Assembly (NCBI RefSeq): GCF_020819595.1
Contig: NZ_JAJHNP010000026.1
Coordinates: forward strand, 62,001-126,000
Reading direction: 5' to 3'
DNA: 64,000 nt
Source: Streptomyces barringtoniae
GTDB taxonomy: Bacteria; Actinomycetota; Actinomycetes; Streptomycetales; Streptomycetaceae
Each line of letters begins with the position of its first letter. Position 1 is the stretch's first letter. The translations under genes and the position numbers were made by a program. Below the pieces are notes generated by a model, which saw only the letters and a list, made by a program, of their open reading frames with translations, searched no databases and was not told where the DNA came from. Shown here piece after piece: positions 33,113 to 42,000 of this stretch.

Positions 33113-34462
33113 ATGTCGCAGATGCCCCAGCAGGCCGCACTGCCGAAGTGCCCGAGCTGCGCGGAGCCCGTCGAGCCGGGTGACCTGTTCTGCGGAGCGT
33201 GCGGGTACGACCTCTCCGTCGTACCCGAGCCGCCGCAGGACCATCCGACGCTCACCATGAACGGCGCCTCGGGGGACGGCGTGGACTGGCCCGCCCCCGA
33301 GCCGGACCGCTCCGGCGCCCCGCAGGCGCCGCACCTGCCGGCCGACCTGCCCGGCACCGACTCCGGCGGCACCCCCCTGCCCGAACACGGGCCCGGCACG
33401 GACCCGCACGGCCACGGGTCCGCACCACAGCCGGCCGGTTCCGGGGTGCGTTTCGACCGGCCCGCCGAACCCGAGGAGTACCCGTTGCAGGCGCCGGACC
33501 CGCGCGTGGCCGACAACCCCGGGAACACTGCCGCGCCGGAGGAGCCCGCGCAGGTGTGCGTGGCCTGCCGGGCCGGCCGGGTGGACAGCGACGGCTACTG
33601 CGAGAACTGCGGGCACGCCCAGCCCCGCGAACGCGACCACGTGGAGCGGGAGTCGGGCCCGGTGGCCGCCGTCAGCGACCGGGGTCTGCGCCACCACCGC
33701 AACGAGGACGCCTTCGCCGTCGGCCACACCGCACTGCCCGACGGCACCCCGGCCGCCCTCGCGATCGTCTGCGACGGCGTGTCCTCCGCGACCCGCCCCG
33801 ACGACGCGTCGACGGCCGCCTCCCAGGCGGCCGGTGACGCGCTGCTGGCGGCCCTGCCGCGCGGCACGCATCCGCAGACGGCCCTGCACGAGGCGATCGT
33901 CGCCGCCGCGCAGGCCGTCAACGCGCTCGCCGAGGAACCCGCCACGGCCCGCGAGCACGCCCCGCACCAGAACGCCCCGGCGTGCACGATCGTCGGCACG
34001 GTGGTCACCTCCGGGCTGCTGGTCGTCGGCTGGGTCGGCGACAGCCGCGTGTACTGGGTGCCGGACGACCGCAGCGCACCGGCGGCCCGGCTGACCGAGG
34101 ACGACTCCTGGGCCGCGCAGATGGTCGCCGCCGGCCTGATGAGCGAGGCCGAGGCGTACGCCGACGAGCGCGCCCACGCGATCACCGGCTGGCTCGGCGC
34201 CGACGCCTACGAACTGGAGCCGCACACCGCGTCGTTCAAGCCGGACCGGTCCGGAGTCGTGGTGGTGTGCACCGACGGGCTGTGGAACTACGCCGAGACG
34301 GCCGAGGAGATGTCCGAGGTGGTGCCGGCGGACGCGGCCGAGCGCCCGCTGCACAGCGCCCGGGTGCTGGTCGGCCACGCCCTGGACGGCGGGGGCCACG
34401 ACAACGTAACAGTGGCCGTCGTGCCGTTCCCGGCGCCGCCGCAGGGGGCAGGATCGGCCTGA
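33113..34462 (+). CDS. PP2C-type Ser/Thr phosphatase with zinc-ribbon N-terminus
   Basis: A 449-aa protein. Two CxxC zinc modules lie in the first 170 residues (KCPSCAEPVEPGDLFCGACG and CVACRAGRVDSDGYCENCG), separated by a Pro/Asp-rich linker. The PP2C domain follows, with metal-binding aspartates in RNEDAFAVG, IVCDGVSS, GDSRVYW, CTDGLW and HDNVTVAVV, all of which look intact. It would dephosphorylate PknG or its targets. ATG 33113 is three bases after the kinase stop (TTG 33110 would add one residue). No good ribosome site is visible, so coupling is likely. Confidence 0.9.
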   Translation: MSQMPQQAALPKCPSCAEPVEPGDLFCGACGYDLSVVPEPPQDHPTLTMNGASGDGVDWPAPEPDRSGAPQAPHLPADLPGTDSGGTPLPEHGPGTDPHGHGSAPQPAGSGVRFDRPAEPEEYPLQAPDPRVADNPGNTAAPEEPAQVCVACRAGRVDSDGYCENCGHAQPRERDHVERESGPVAAVSDRGLRHHRNEDAFAVGHTALPDGTPAALAIVCDGVSSATRPDDASTAASQAAGDALLAALPRGTHPQTALHEAIVAAAQAVNALAEEPATAREHAPHQNAPACTIVGTVVTSGLLVVGWVGDSRVYWVPDDRSAPAARLTEDDSWAAQMVAAGLMSEAEAYADERAHAITGWLGADAYELEPHTASFKPDRSGVVVVCTDGLWNYAETAEEMSEVVPADAAERPLHSARVLVGHALDGGGHDNVTVAVVPFPAPPQGAGSA

Positions 34463-34557
34463 GGGCCCGAGGTCTGGGGCCGCGGGCCGGAGGGGACCGG
34501 CCCGTTCACAGCCGTCGTCCTGCTTCGGCAGGGCGGTCAAGGGGGATTTGAGTTCGC

Positions 34558-35898
34558 ATGGCCAATTTCGCGAAGTCGCATGTGCCGCAGTTCTCGATGG
34601 ACGTCTATCAGAACGAGTACCTGCCGGAGGGCGGGCGCGAGGTCAACGCGATCGTCACGGTGACCTCGACCGGCGGCGGCACGGTCGGCAGCGCCGCGGC
34701 ACCGCTGTACCCGCGCGGCCAGGGCCCGTCGGCCGCCGTGGCGCTCATGGTCGACTGCTCCGGTTCGATGGACTACCCGCCGACCAAGATGCGCAACGCC
34801 CGGGACGCCACGGCCGCCGCGATCGACACCCTGCGCGACGGCACGCACTTCGCGGTGATCGGTGGCACGCACGTGGCCAAGGAGGTCTATCCGGGCGGCG
34901 GACGGCTCGCGGTCGCCGACGCCGCCACCCGCGAACAGGCCAAGCAGGCGCTGCGACGGCTCAGCGCGGGCGGCGGCACGGCCATCGGCACCTGGCTGCG
35001 GCTCGCCGACCGGCTGCTGAACTCGGCGGACGTCACCATCCGGCACGGCATCCTGCTCACCGACGGCCGCAACGAGCACGAGTCGCCGGAGGAACTGAGG
35101 GCGGCGCTGGACGCGTGCGCCGGACGGTTCACCTGTGACGCGCGGGGCGTGGGCACCGACTGGGAAGTGAAAGAAGTCACAGGGATCGCCTCGGCGCTGC
35201 TCGGCACCGCCGACATCGTCGCCGACCCGGCCGGGCTCGCCGCCGACTTCACACAGATGATGGAGACGGCGATGGGCAAGGAGGTCGCCGACGTCTCCCT
35301 GCGGGTGTGGACGCCGGTCGGCACGACCATCCGGTTCGTCAAGCAAGTCGCGCCCACCGTCGAGGACTTGACCGCCCGCCGCACCGAGGCCGGGCCGCGC
35401 GCCGGGGACTACCCGACCGGGTCCTGGGGCGACGAGTCCCGCGACTACCACCTGTGCGTCGAGGTCCCGGCGGCCGGCCTCGGCCAGGAGATGCTCGCCG
35501 CCCGGGTCTCGCTGGTCGTGCCACAAGCGGACGGGTCGGTACAGAACCTCGGCGCGCAGGGCCTCGTACGGGCGGTGTGGACCGACGACATGGTGGCCTC
35601 CACCTCGATCAACCCCCAAGTCGCCCACTACACCGGGCAGGCCGAACTGGCACAAGCCATCAAGCAAGGCCTCGATCTTCGTAAAGCGGGTGATTTCGAT
35701 GGCGCAACGGCCAAACTGGGGCGTGCCGTTCAGCTCGCGAACGCCTCCGGGAACGCCGATACTGCGAAACTGCTTGCGAAGGTGGTGGACGTGGTCGATG
35801 CCGCGACAGGTACTGTGCGGTTGAAGACGAAGGTCGCAGAGGCGGATGAGATGACTCTGGAGACCAGGTCCACAAAGACTGTTCGTGTAAAGAAGTGA
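34558..35898 (+). CDS. VWA-domain protein (TerY/YegL-like)
   Basis: A 446-aa protein with an N-terminal segment of beta character, then a von Willebrand A domain. The metal-ion-dependent adhesion site DCSGSMD starts at residue 66 and the second loop residues lie in GGGTAIGTWL and LLTDGRNEHE. The last 100 residues are helical and basic. VWA proteins with complete MIDAS loops act as protein-binding partners. Next to a kinase and a PP2C phosphatase it recalls TerY-P triads. The ATG follows AAGGGGGAT; 95 bases separate it from the phosphatase gene, so a separate promoter is possible. Confidence 0.88.
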   Translation: MANFAKSHVPQFSMDVYQNEYLPEGGREVNAIVTVTSTGGGTVGSAAAPLYPRGQGPSAAVALMVDCSGSMDYPPTKMRNARDATAAAIDTLRDGTHFAVIGGTHVAKEVYPGGGRLAVADAATREQAKQALRRLSAGGGTAIGTWLRLADRLLNSADVTIRHGILLTDGRNEHESPEELRAALDACAGRFTCDARGVGTDWEVKEVTGIASALLGTADIVADPAGLAADFTQMMETAMGKEVADVSLRVWTPVGTTIRFVKQVAPTVEDLTARRTEAGPRAGDYPTGSWGDESRDYHLCVEVPAAGLGQEMLAARVSLVVPQADGSVQNLGAQGLVRAVWTDDMVASTSINPQVAHYTGQAELAQAIKQGLDLRKAGDFDGATAKLGRAVQLANASGNADTAKLLAKVVDVVDAATGTVRLKTKVAEADEMTLETRSTKTVRVKK

Positions 35899-35933
35899 CC
35901 CAGTAGGACATCCGGAGAAGGGGAAGCACCGAC

Positions 35934-37436
35934 ATGGCGACCTGCCCGAACGGACACCAGTCGGGTTCCGACGACTGGTGCGAGGTGTGCGGTCACCGCA
36001 TGGCCGGTGCCGTACCGCCGCCCCCGCCGCCGCCCCCGCCCGCGGGCGGTTACGGCTTCCCGCCCCCGCAGGGCAACCAGGCCGGCGCACGCCCGCCGGC
36101 CGCGTCGGCCCCGGAGCCGGAGATGTGCCCGCAGTGCCGTACGCCCCGCGAGGGCGGCGCTCCCTTCTGCGAGGAGTGCCGGTGGAACTTCCTGACCAAC
36201 ACGGCCACCTCGTACACCCCGGCTGCGCCGCGCGCGCCGCAGCCGCGGTTCCAGCCGCCGAGCGCGACGTACGGCGGCAATGACGGGTACGAGTACCAGG
36301 GCTCGCGGCCCTCGCAGATGAACCGGCCCGCCGAGCCGATCCCGTCCTTCGGCAGCGAGCCGTCGGGCCCGACGCCGTTCGCCGGTGAGCGGGGCCCGTC
36401 GGGCCCGCCGACCTCGCCCGGTCCGGGCGGTCCGGGCGGTCCGGGTGCCTTCGGTGGCCCGAGCCAGGGCGGCCCGGGTTCGGGTGCTCCGTCCGGTTTC
36501 GGCGGCGGTCAGGGCCAGGGTCCCGGCGGCCCCGGCGGTCCCTCCGGCTTCGGCGGCGGCCCCGGTCAGCCTCAGGGCCCGGGGGCCGGCGGTCCCTTCG
36601 GCCGTGAGCCCTCCGGCCCCGGCGATCCCTTCGGCCGTGGCCCCTCCGGCCCCGGCGACTCCTTCGGCCGTGAACCCTCGGGTCCGGGTGGCCCCACTCC
36701 CCCCGGCCCGCCCCAGGGCGGTCCCTCCGGCTTCGGCGGCGACCCCTCGCGTCCGGTACCGCCGCCGCCCCCCGGTGCCGGTCCCGGCGGTGCCCCGCAG
36801 GCGTACCAGCAGTCCGGCCCGCCCGCGCCGCCCGCGTTCCCGCGGGAGACCGGCCGGCCCCCGGTCGGCGGTCCGCCCGGGAGCGGCGGTGGGCAGCCGG
36901 CCGCTCCCCCGCCCCCCGGCCCCTCCTTCGGCGGTGACGACGACTGGGTGATCTCCCCGCCGTCGGCCGGCGGCCCGCAGAGCGGACAGGCCGGCGGCGG
37001 TTACGGCTACCCGCCGGTGCCGCCGCAGCGGGCCACCTGGACGGCGACCGTCGGCCCGGACCGTGACTACTTCATGGCGATGATGCAGCGCTCGGGTCCC
37101 GAGGCCGCGGGCCTGAACCTGCCCGCGTACTCGCCCGAGCAGCAGCGCACGCTCAGCGGCAACCAGGTCACCATCGGCCGCCGCCGGCACTCCACCGGCG
37201 ACACCCCCGACATCGACCTGTCGGTGCCGCCGGAGGACCCGGGCGTCTCGCACCAGCACGCGGTGCTGGTGCAGCAGCCGGACGGCAGCTGGGCGGTCGT
37301 CGACCAGAACTCGACCAACGGCACCACGGTCAACATGTCCGAGGAACCGATCCAGCCGTTCGTGCCGGTTCCGCTGCAGGACGGCGACCGGGTGCACGTG
37401 GGCGCCTGGACGACGATCACCGTCCGCCGGGCCTGA
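35934..37436 (+). CDS. FHA-domain protein with zinc ribbons and a Gly/Pro-rich linker
   Basis: A 500-aa protein. The N-terminal zinc ribbon (CPNGHQSGSDDWCEVCG) is followed by a proline run, a second ribbon (CPQCRTPREGGAPFCEEC) and a low-complexity linker of about 250 residues built of PSGPGG-like repeats. The C-terminal FHA domain (about 412-490) keeps the phosphothreonine-binding residues GRR, SHQHA and NSTNGT. FHA domains read phospho-Thr, so this is the natural reader for PknG in this cluster and possibly the counterpart of GarA, though much larger. The ATG has GGAGAAGGGGAA upstream, 35 bases after the VWA stop. Confidence 0.88.
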   Translation: MATCPNGHQSGSDDWCEVCGHRMAGAVPPPPPPPPPAGGYGFPPPQGNQAGARPPAASAPEPEMCPQCRTPREGGAPFCEECRWNFLTNTATSYTPAAPRAPQPRFQPPSATYGGNDGYEYQGSRPSQMNRPAEPIPSFGSEPSGPTPFAGERGPSGPPTSPGPGGPGGPGAFGGPSQGGPGSGAPSGFGGGQGQGPGGPGGPSGFGGGPGQPQGPGAGGPFGREPSGPGDPFGRGPSGPGDSFGREPSGPGGPTPPGPPQGGPSGFGGDPSRPVPPPPPGAGPGGAPQAYQQSGPPAPPAFPRETGRPPVGGPPGSGGGQPAAPPPPGPSFGGDDDWVISPPSAGGPQSGQAGGGYGYPPVPPQRATWTATVGPDRDYFMAMMQRSGPEAAGLNLPAYSPEQQRTLSGNQVTIGRRRHSTGDTPDIDLSVPPEDPGVSHQHAVLVQQPDGSWAVVDQNSTNGTTVNMSEEPIQPFVPVPLQDGDRVHVGAWTTITVRRA

Positions 37437-37451
37437 GCGACACCGGGACGG

Positions 37452-38429
37452 TCACGGGAGGGGCCAGGCGTACGGCCCCTCCGGCTCGTCCAGCCACGCC
37501 CAGGCGTGCTCGCCGTCGACCGTGACGCCGTACCGCTCACGCTCCGGCATGCCCTCGCGCTCCCACAGCGGGCAGGCCTCCTGCGGGTCGAGGGTGCCCC
37601 GGGTCAGCGCGAGCAGGAAGCGGAACGTCTCCTGCGCGCGGGCCCGGCCCGGCAGCCCGGCGAGCGACACGCCCTCCGGCTCCGGCCTGACCCCGCCGCG
37701 CAGCGGCACGAAGTACGCGGGCGTGGACAGGAAACGGCCCTCGCCGTGGGTCGCGTCCCGCACCGTCAGCGCGAGCAGGCCGGTGGCCAGCGGCGTGAGG
37801 ATGCGGGCGCCGGCGCGGCACTGGGCGAGCCACGCGCGCGGGACCGTGGGCAGCTCGCAGGTGGCGATGATCCGGTCGAACGGGGCGCGTTCGGGCACGC
37901 CGCGCGCGCCGTCGCCGGTGACGACGGCCGGACGGAATCCGGCCGCTTCCAGGTGCCTGCGGGCCGACTCGGTGATCTCCGGTTCCAGATCGACGGTGGT
38001 GACGAGGTCGTCGTCGCCGAGCCGGTGGGCGAGCAGGGCCGCGTTGTAGCCGGTGCCGGCTCCCACCTCCAGGACCCGGTCTCCGTCCTCGACCTCCAGC
38101 GCGGCCAGCATCCGCGCCATCAGGGAGGGCTGGCTGCTGGAGGAGACCAGCTCGCCGTCGCGCAGCCGGGTGGCCAGCGGAACGTCCTCGTAGACGCCGC
38201 GCACCCACCGCTCGCGGGCCCGCGGGTCGGGGCTCTCGCCCCAGCGGCGCTCGTGGCCGCGCGGTCCGGCGACGTAGTAGTACGGCACGAACAGGTGCCG
38301 GGGCACCGCCGCGAACGCCTCCCGCCACACCGGGTCCCCGGCCCAGGCCCCCTCGGCGTCGATCTCCCGCACCAGCGCGTCCCGCGCGGCGGCGGCCAGG
38401 CGGTCGGTCTCGGCGTCGTAGGCACCCAT
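37452..38429 (-). CDS. Protein-L-isoaspartate O-methyltransferase-like SAM methyltransferase
   Basis: A 325-aa protein of the PCMT superfamily. It has the N-terminal region FAAVPRHLFVPYYY, the substrate-site segment SSSSQPSLMARMLAALEV and the SAM-binding motif I VLEVGAGTGYNAALLAHRLG, followed by VVTGDGARGVPERAPFDRII. The extra C-terminal 100 residues are typical of the actinobacterial group, which methylates isoaspartyl residues or, in some gene clusters, modifies peptides. Convergent with the FHA gene. The ATG has no ribosome site, but TACTGT ends six bases upstream, so a leaderless mRNA is likely. Confidence 0.85.
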   Translation of the reverse strand: MGAYDAETDRLAAAARDALVREIDAEGAWAGDPVWREAFAAVPRHLFVPYYYVAGPRGHERRWGESPDPRARERWVRGVYEDVPLATRLRDGELVSSSSQPSLMARMLAALEVEDGDRVLEVGAGTGYNAALLAHRLGDDDLVTTVDLEPEITESARRHLEAAGFRPAVVTGDGARGVPERAPFDRIIATCELPTVPRAWLAQCRAGARILTPLATGLLALTVRDATHGEGRFLSTPAYFVPLRGGVRPEPEGVSLAGLPGRARAQETFRFLLALTRGTLDPQEACPLWEREGMPERERYGVTVDGEHAWAWLDEPEGPYAWPLP

Positions 38430-38525
38430 GGGTCCACAGTAGGGGCGAGCGGGGTTCCGGCAGGGCCGGGCCGCGGGGGTCCTAGGCCTCGGGTCCTGGG
38501 TCACCCGGTCTGAGACCATGGACGG

Positions 38526-38930
38526 GTGAATGAGATTCGGCGCGGCACGCTGCAGGAGCAGACCTTCTACGAGCAGGTCGGCGGGGAGGACACCTTCCGC
38601 CGGCTGGTCCACCGTTTCTACGAGGGAGTGGCCGAGGACCCGGAGCTGCGGGCGATGTACCCGGAGGAGGACCTGGGCCCGGCCGAGGAGCGGCTGACCC
38701 TGTTCCTGATGCAGTACTGGGGCGGCCCCACCACCTACAGCGAGAACCGCGGCCATCCCCGGCTGCGCATGCGGCACGCCCCGTTCACGGTGGACCGGGC
38801 GGCGCACGACGCCTGGCTGCGGCACATGCGGGTCGCCGTCGAGGAACTCGGGCTGTCCGAGGAGCACGAGACGACGCTGTGGAACTACCTGACGTACGCC
38901 GCCGCATCGATGATCAACACCCCGGAGTGA
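38526..38930 (+). CDS. glbO: Group II truncated haemoglobin (GlbO-like)
   Basis: A 134-aa 2-on-2 globin. It shows Tyr(B10) in HRFYEGVAEDPELRAMYP, the proximal His in RLRMRHAPFTVD and the Trp(G8) region HDAWLRHMRVAVEEL, a set characteristic of group II truncated haemoglobins. They bind O2 and NO and are linked to respiration or peroxide/NO handling. The GTG at 38526 has no real ribosome site and may be read from a very short leader, as also seems true of the divergent methyltransferase gene 97 bases away. Confidence 0.9.
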   Translation: MNEIRRGTLQEQTFYEQVGGEDTFRRLVHRFYEGVAEDPELRAMYPEEDLGPAEERLTLFLMQYWGGPTTYSENRGHPRLRMRHAPFTVDRAAHDAWLRHMRVAVEELGLSEEHETTLWNYLTYAAASMINTPE

Positions 38931-39099
38931 CGAGCCCCGGAGTGACGAACAGCCGTCGCTGAACGCCGGACTCCGGTCGTGCGCGGCCGGATTCCGGTCA
39001 CGATCCGGTATAGACCGGTCGACAACCGCTTACCCCCGGCAGGTCCGCTCTGTCAGCATCGCCCGAAGGTCTTGGAGCTGACGGACACACGGGGGCCGG

Positions 39100-42000
39100 G
39101 TGACGGGACTCGTCTTCTCACGCGCGCGTGCGCACCGGCTGCTGCTGGGCGCCGCGTTAATCACCGTGGTGCTGACCACCGCGGTGCTGGCGACTCTCAC
39201 CGCGTACTCGACGGCGATCAGCGACGCCGCGCTGCGCCATGTGCTGGCCGATCCGCGCACCGCGCCCGACACCGCGCTGATCGTCAAGGCGGATGTCCCG
39301 CCGGCCGGGCGTGCCGCCGCCGACGCGGCCGTACGGGAGGGCGCCCGCAAGACCTTCGACGGCCTGGCGGTGACGGTGCGGACCCTGCGCCGCTCGGGCC
39401 CGTACGCCCTGCCCCGCTCGCTGCAGCCGCCCGCGGCCCGGTCCGGCGACCCGGACCTGACCCACCTCGCGGCACTGGACCGCACCCGGCTGCGGCTGAC
39501 CGCCGGCCGCCTCCCGCGCCCCGCCGAGGGCACCGTCGAGGTCGCCGTCCCGCAGACCGCCGCCCGGGCACTGCGGCTGAAGCCCGGCGACCGGCTCACG
39601 CTGACCGACCGGCTGGACGGCCCTGCGGTACGGGTGCGGATCACCGGGCTGTACCGCCCCGTCTCGGTCACGGCGGCGTACTGGCAGCTGGACGACCTCG
39701 CGGGCCGCGGCGCGAAGAAGGCCGGCTTCATGACGTACGGCCCGCTGCTCGCCGACTCCTCCGTCCTCACCGGCGGCCGGGTCAGCGCCGGGCCCACGGC
39801 GTGGCTCGCGTCGGCGGACTTCGCGCGGATGACGACCGCGCGGATCGGCCGGCTGCGTACGGCGGCCCGGGCGGGCAGCGCGGGCCTGCGCGACCGCGCG
39901 GCGCTGCACGGTACGACGATGGCGCAGACCTCGCTGCCGGACGTCCTGGACCGGGTGGACCGCTCGCTGCTCGTCGCCCGCTCCACGCTGCTGGTCGTCA
40001 CGCTGCAACTGGCCCTGCTCGCCGGCTACGCGCTGCTGCTGGTGGCCCGGCTGCTCAGCACCGAACGGGCCGACGAGACGCGGCTGTTGCGGGCGCGCGG
40101 CGCCTCCCGGGCCCGGCTCGCCGCCCTCGCCGCCGCGGAGGCGCTGCTGCTCGCGCTGCCCGCCGCGGTGTGCGCGCCACTGCTCGCCGGTCCGCTCACC
40201 GCCCTGCTCGCCGGCCACGGCCCACTGGCCGGCCTCGGCCTCCACCTCGACCTGCCCCCGGCCGGCCGCCCACTCGTCTGGCTGGTCGCGACCACGGCGG
40301 CCCTGGGCTGCGCCCTGGCGGTGACGGTACCGGCGGTGGGGGGTGCGGGGGCGTGGGACCGCGGGGCGGGTGCGGGGGTGTGGGGCCGAGGAGCCGGTAC
40401 GGGGGTGTGGGGCCGAGGGGGTCGGTCGCGGTCGGTGCCGGGCGGGCGCGGTGGGCGCGGTGGGCGGTTGGCGACAGGGTCCGGCTCGACGCCGTCCGGC
40501 TGGGACGGGGGGCGCTCGACGCCGTCCGGCTGGGGTGCGCGGCGATCGACGCTGCCGGGCCCGGGCACCCCGACATCGTCCGGCTGTGGCGCCCGGCGCT
40601 CCACGCAATCCGGCTCCGGCGCCCGGTACTCGACACCGGCCGGCCCGGACACCGCGGCGGCACGGACCAAGGCCGGCGTCCGCGGTGATGGCGGACCCGG
40701 CCGGGCACTGCCTGGGCCCTCCACGCCGTCCGGCTCGGCAACGCGGCACTCGACACCGCCCGGCCGGCGCGCCCGGTACTCGACGCCGGCCGGCTCGGGT
40801 GGGCGGCGCCCGGGCGGGAGGCTTGCGCCGTGGTGGCCTCGCGTCGGTGTTCCGCGTCCCGTGCGTCTCTCCCGCCCCGCCTCCGCCGGAATGCTCCCCG
40901 TTCCCGTGCGTGCCGGGGCCGATCTCGGGCTGCTCGCGGTCGCCGGAGTGGCCTACTGGCAGTTGGGGCGGCAGGGCTCGGGAGGCGTGACCGCCGACCG
41001 GTCCGGGGCGCTCGGGGTCGATCCGCTGCTGGTGGCCGCGCCCGCGCTGGCGCTGCTCGCCGGGACCGTGCTGACGCTGCGGCTGCTGCCGCCCGTGGCG
41101 CGGCTCGCCGAGCGGTGGGCGGCGGGCGGACGCGGGCTGCCGGTGGCGCTGGCCGGCTGGCAGTTCAGCCGCCGCACCGCACGCGCCGCGGGCCCGGTGC
41201 TGCTGCTGGTCCTCGCCGTCGCGCTCGGCATGCTCGCGATCGGGCAGGCCGCGTCCTGGGGCCGCTCGCAGGACGATCAGGCCGACTTCCGGGCCGGGGT
41301 GCCGGTACGCGTGCTGTCCGCCGGGGAGGGCGGGCTCGGCCGTACCGACCTGTACGCGCGGCTGCCGCACGTGCGCGAGGCGGCGCCGGCCGTCCGTGTC
41401 TCCCAGCCGCTGTCCGGCGACCGTACGGCGACCGTGCTGGCGCTGGACACCGGGAACGCGGCGGACGCGGTGCTGATGCGCCCGGACCTGGCCGACGTCC
41501 CGGTACGGCCGTTGCTCGCCGGGCTGGCGCCGCAGGGCTCCCTGGCCGGGACCCGGGTGCCGGTGGGCACCGCGCGGCTCGGGCTGACCGCGACCCTGCT
41601 CAGCTCGGCGGGGCCGGGGGTGGTCACCGACGTGACGGTGACGCTGGCGGACCGGTACGGGGTGCCGTACCAGCTGCCGTTCGGACAGCTCCCCGCCGAC
41701 GGACACCCGCACCCGCTGAGCCTCGACGTGAGCGCCGCGCCCGGACCGCTGACCCTCACCGGGCTCCGCCTGGAGATGAACCAGCCCGGCAGGAAGGCCG
41801 AACACCGGCTCACTCTGGGCGAGTTGACGTCGACCGGCGCCGACGGCCGGGCGCACCCGCTCGCGCTGCCCGCCCGCTGGAAGACCACCGCGGAGGCCGC
41901 GGGCGACGCCGTGGCGAGCCCGGCCACCAGCCCCACCCGCCCCAGGGTCACCGGCCCCCGCACCTTCGCCTACGGCACCGGCTACCTCCCGGATGCCGAC

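Noticed and set aside
30758..34540. A 1260-codon open frame on the minus strand through pknG and the phosphatase gene
   Set aside because: Antisense shadow of two well-supported genes; no ribosome site and no domain is readable.
36300..36960. The Gly/Pro repeats of the FHA protein linker as a CRISPR-like or mobile repeat array
   Set aside because: The repeats are codon-level low complexity in frame with the protein, with no conserved spacer structure.
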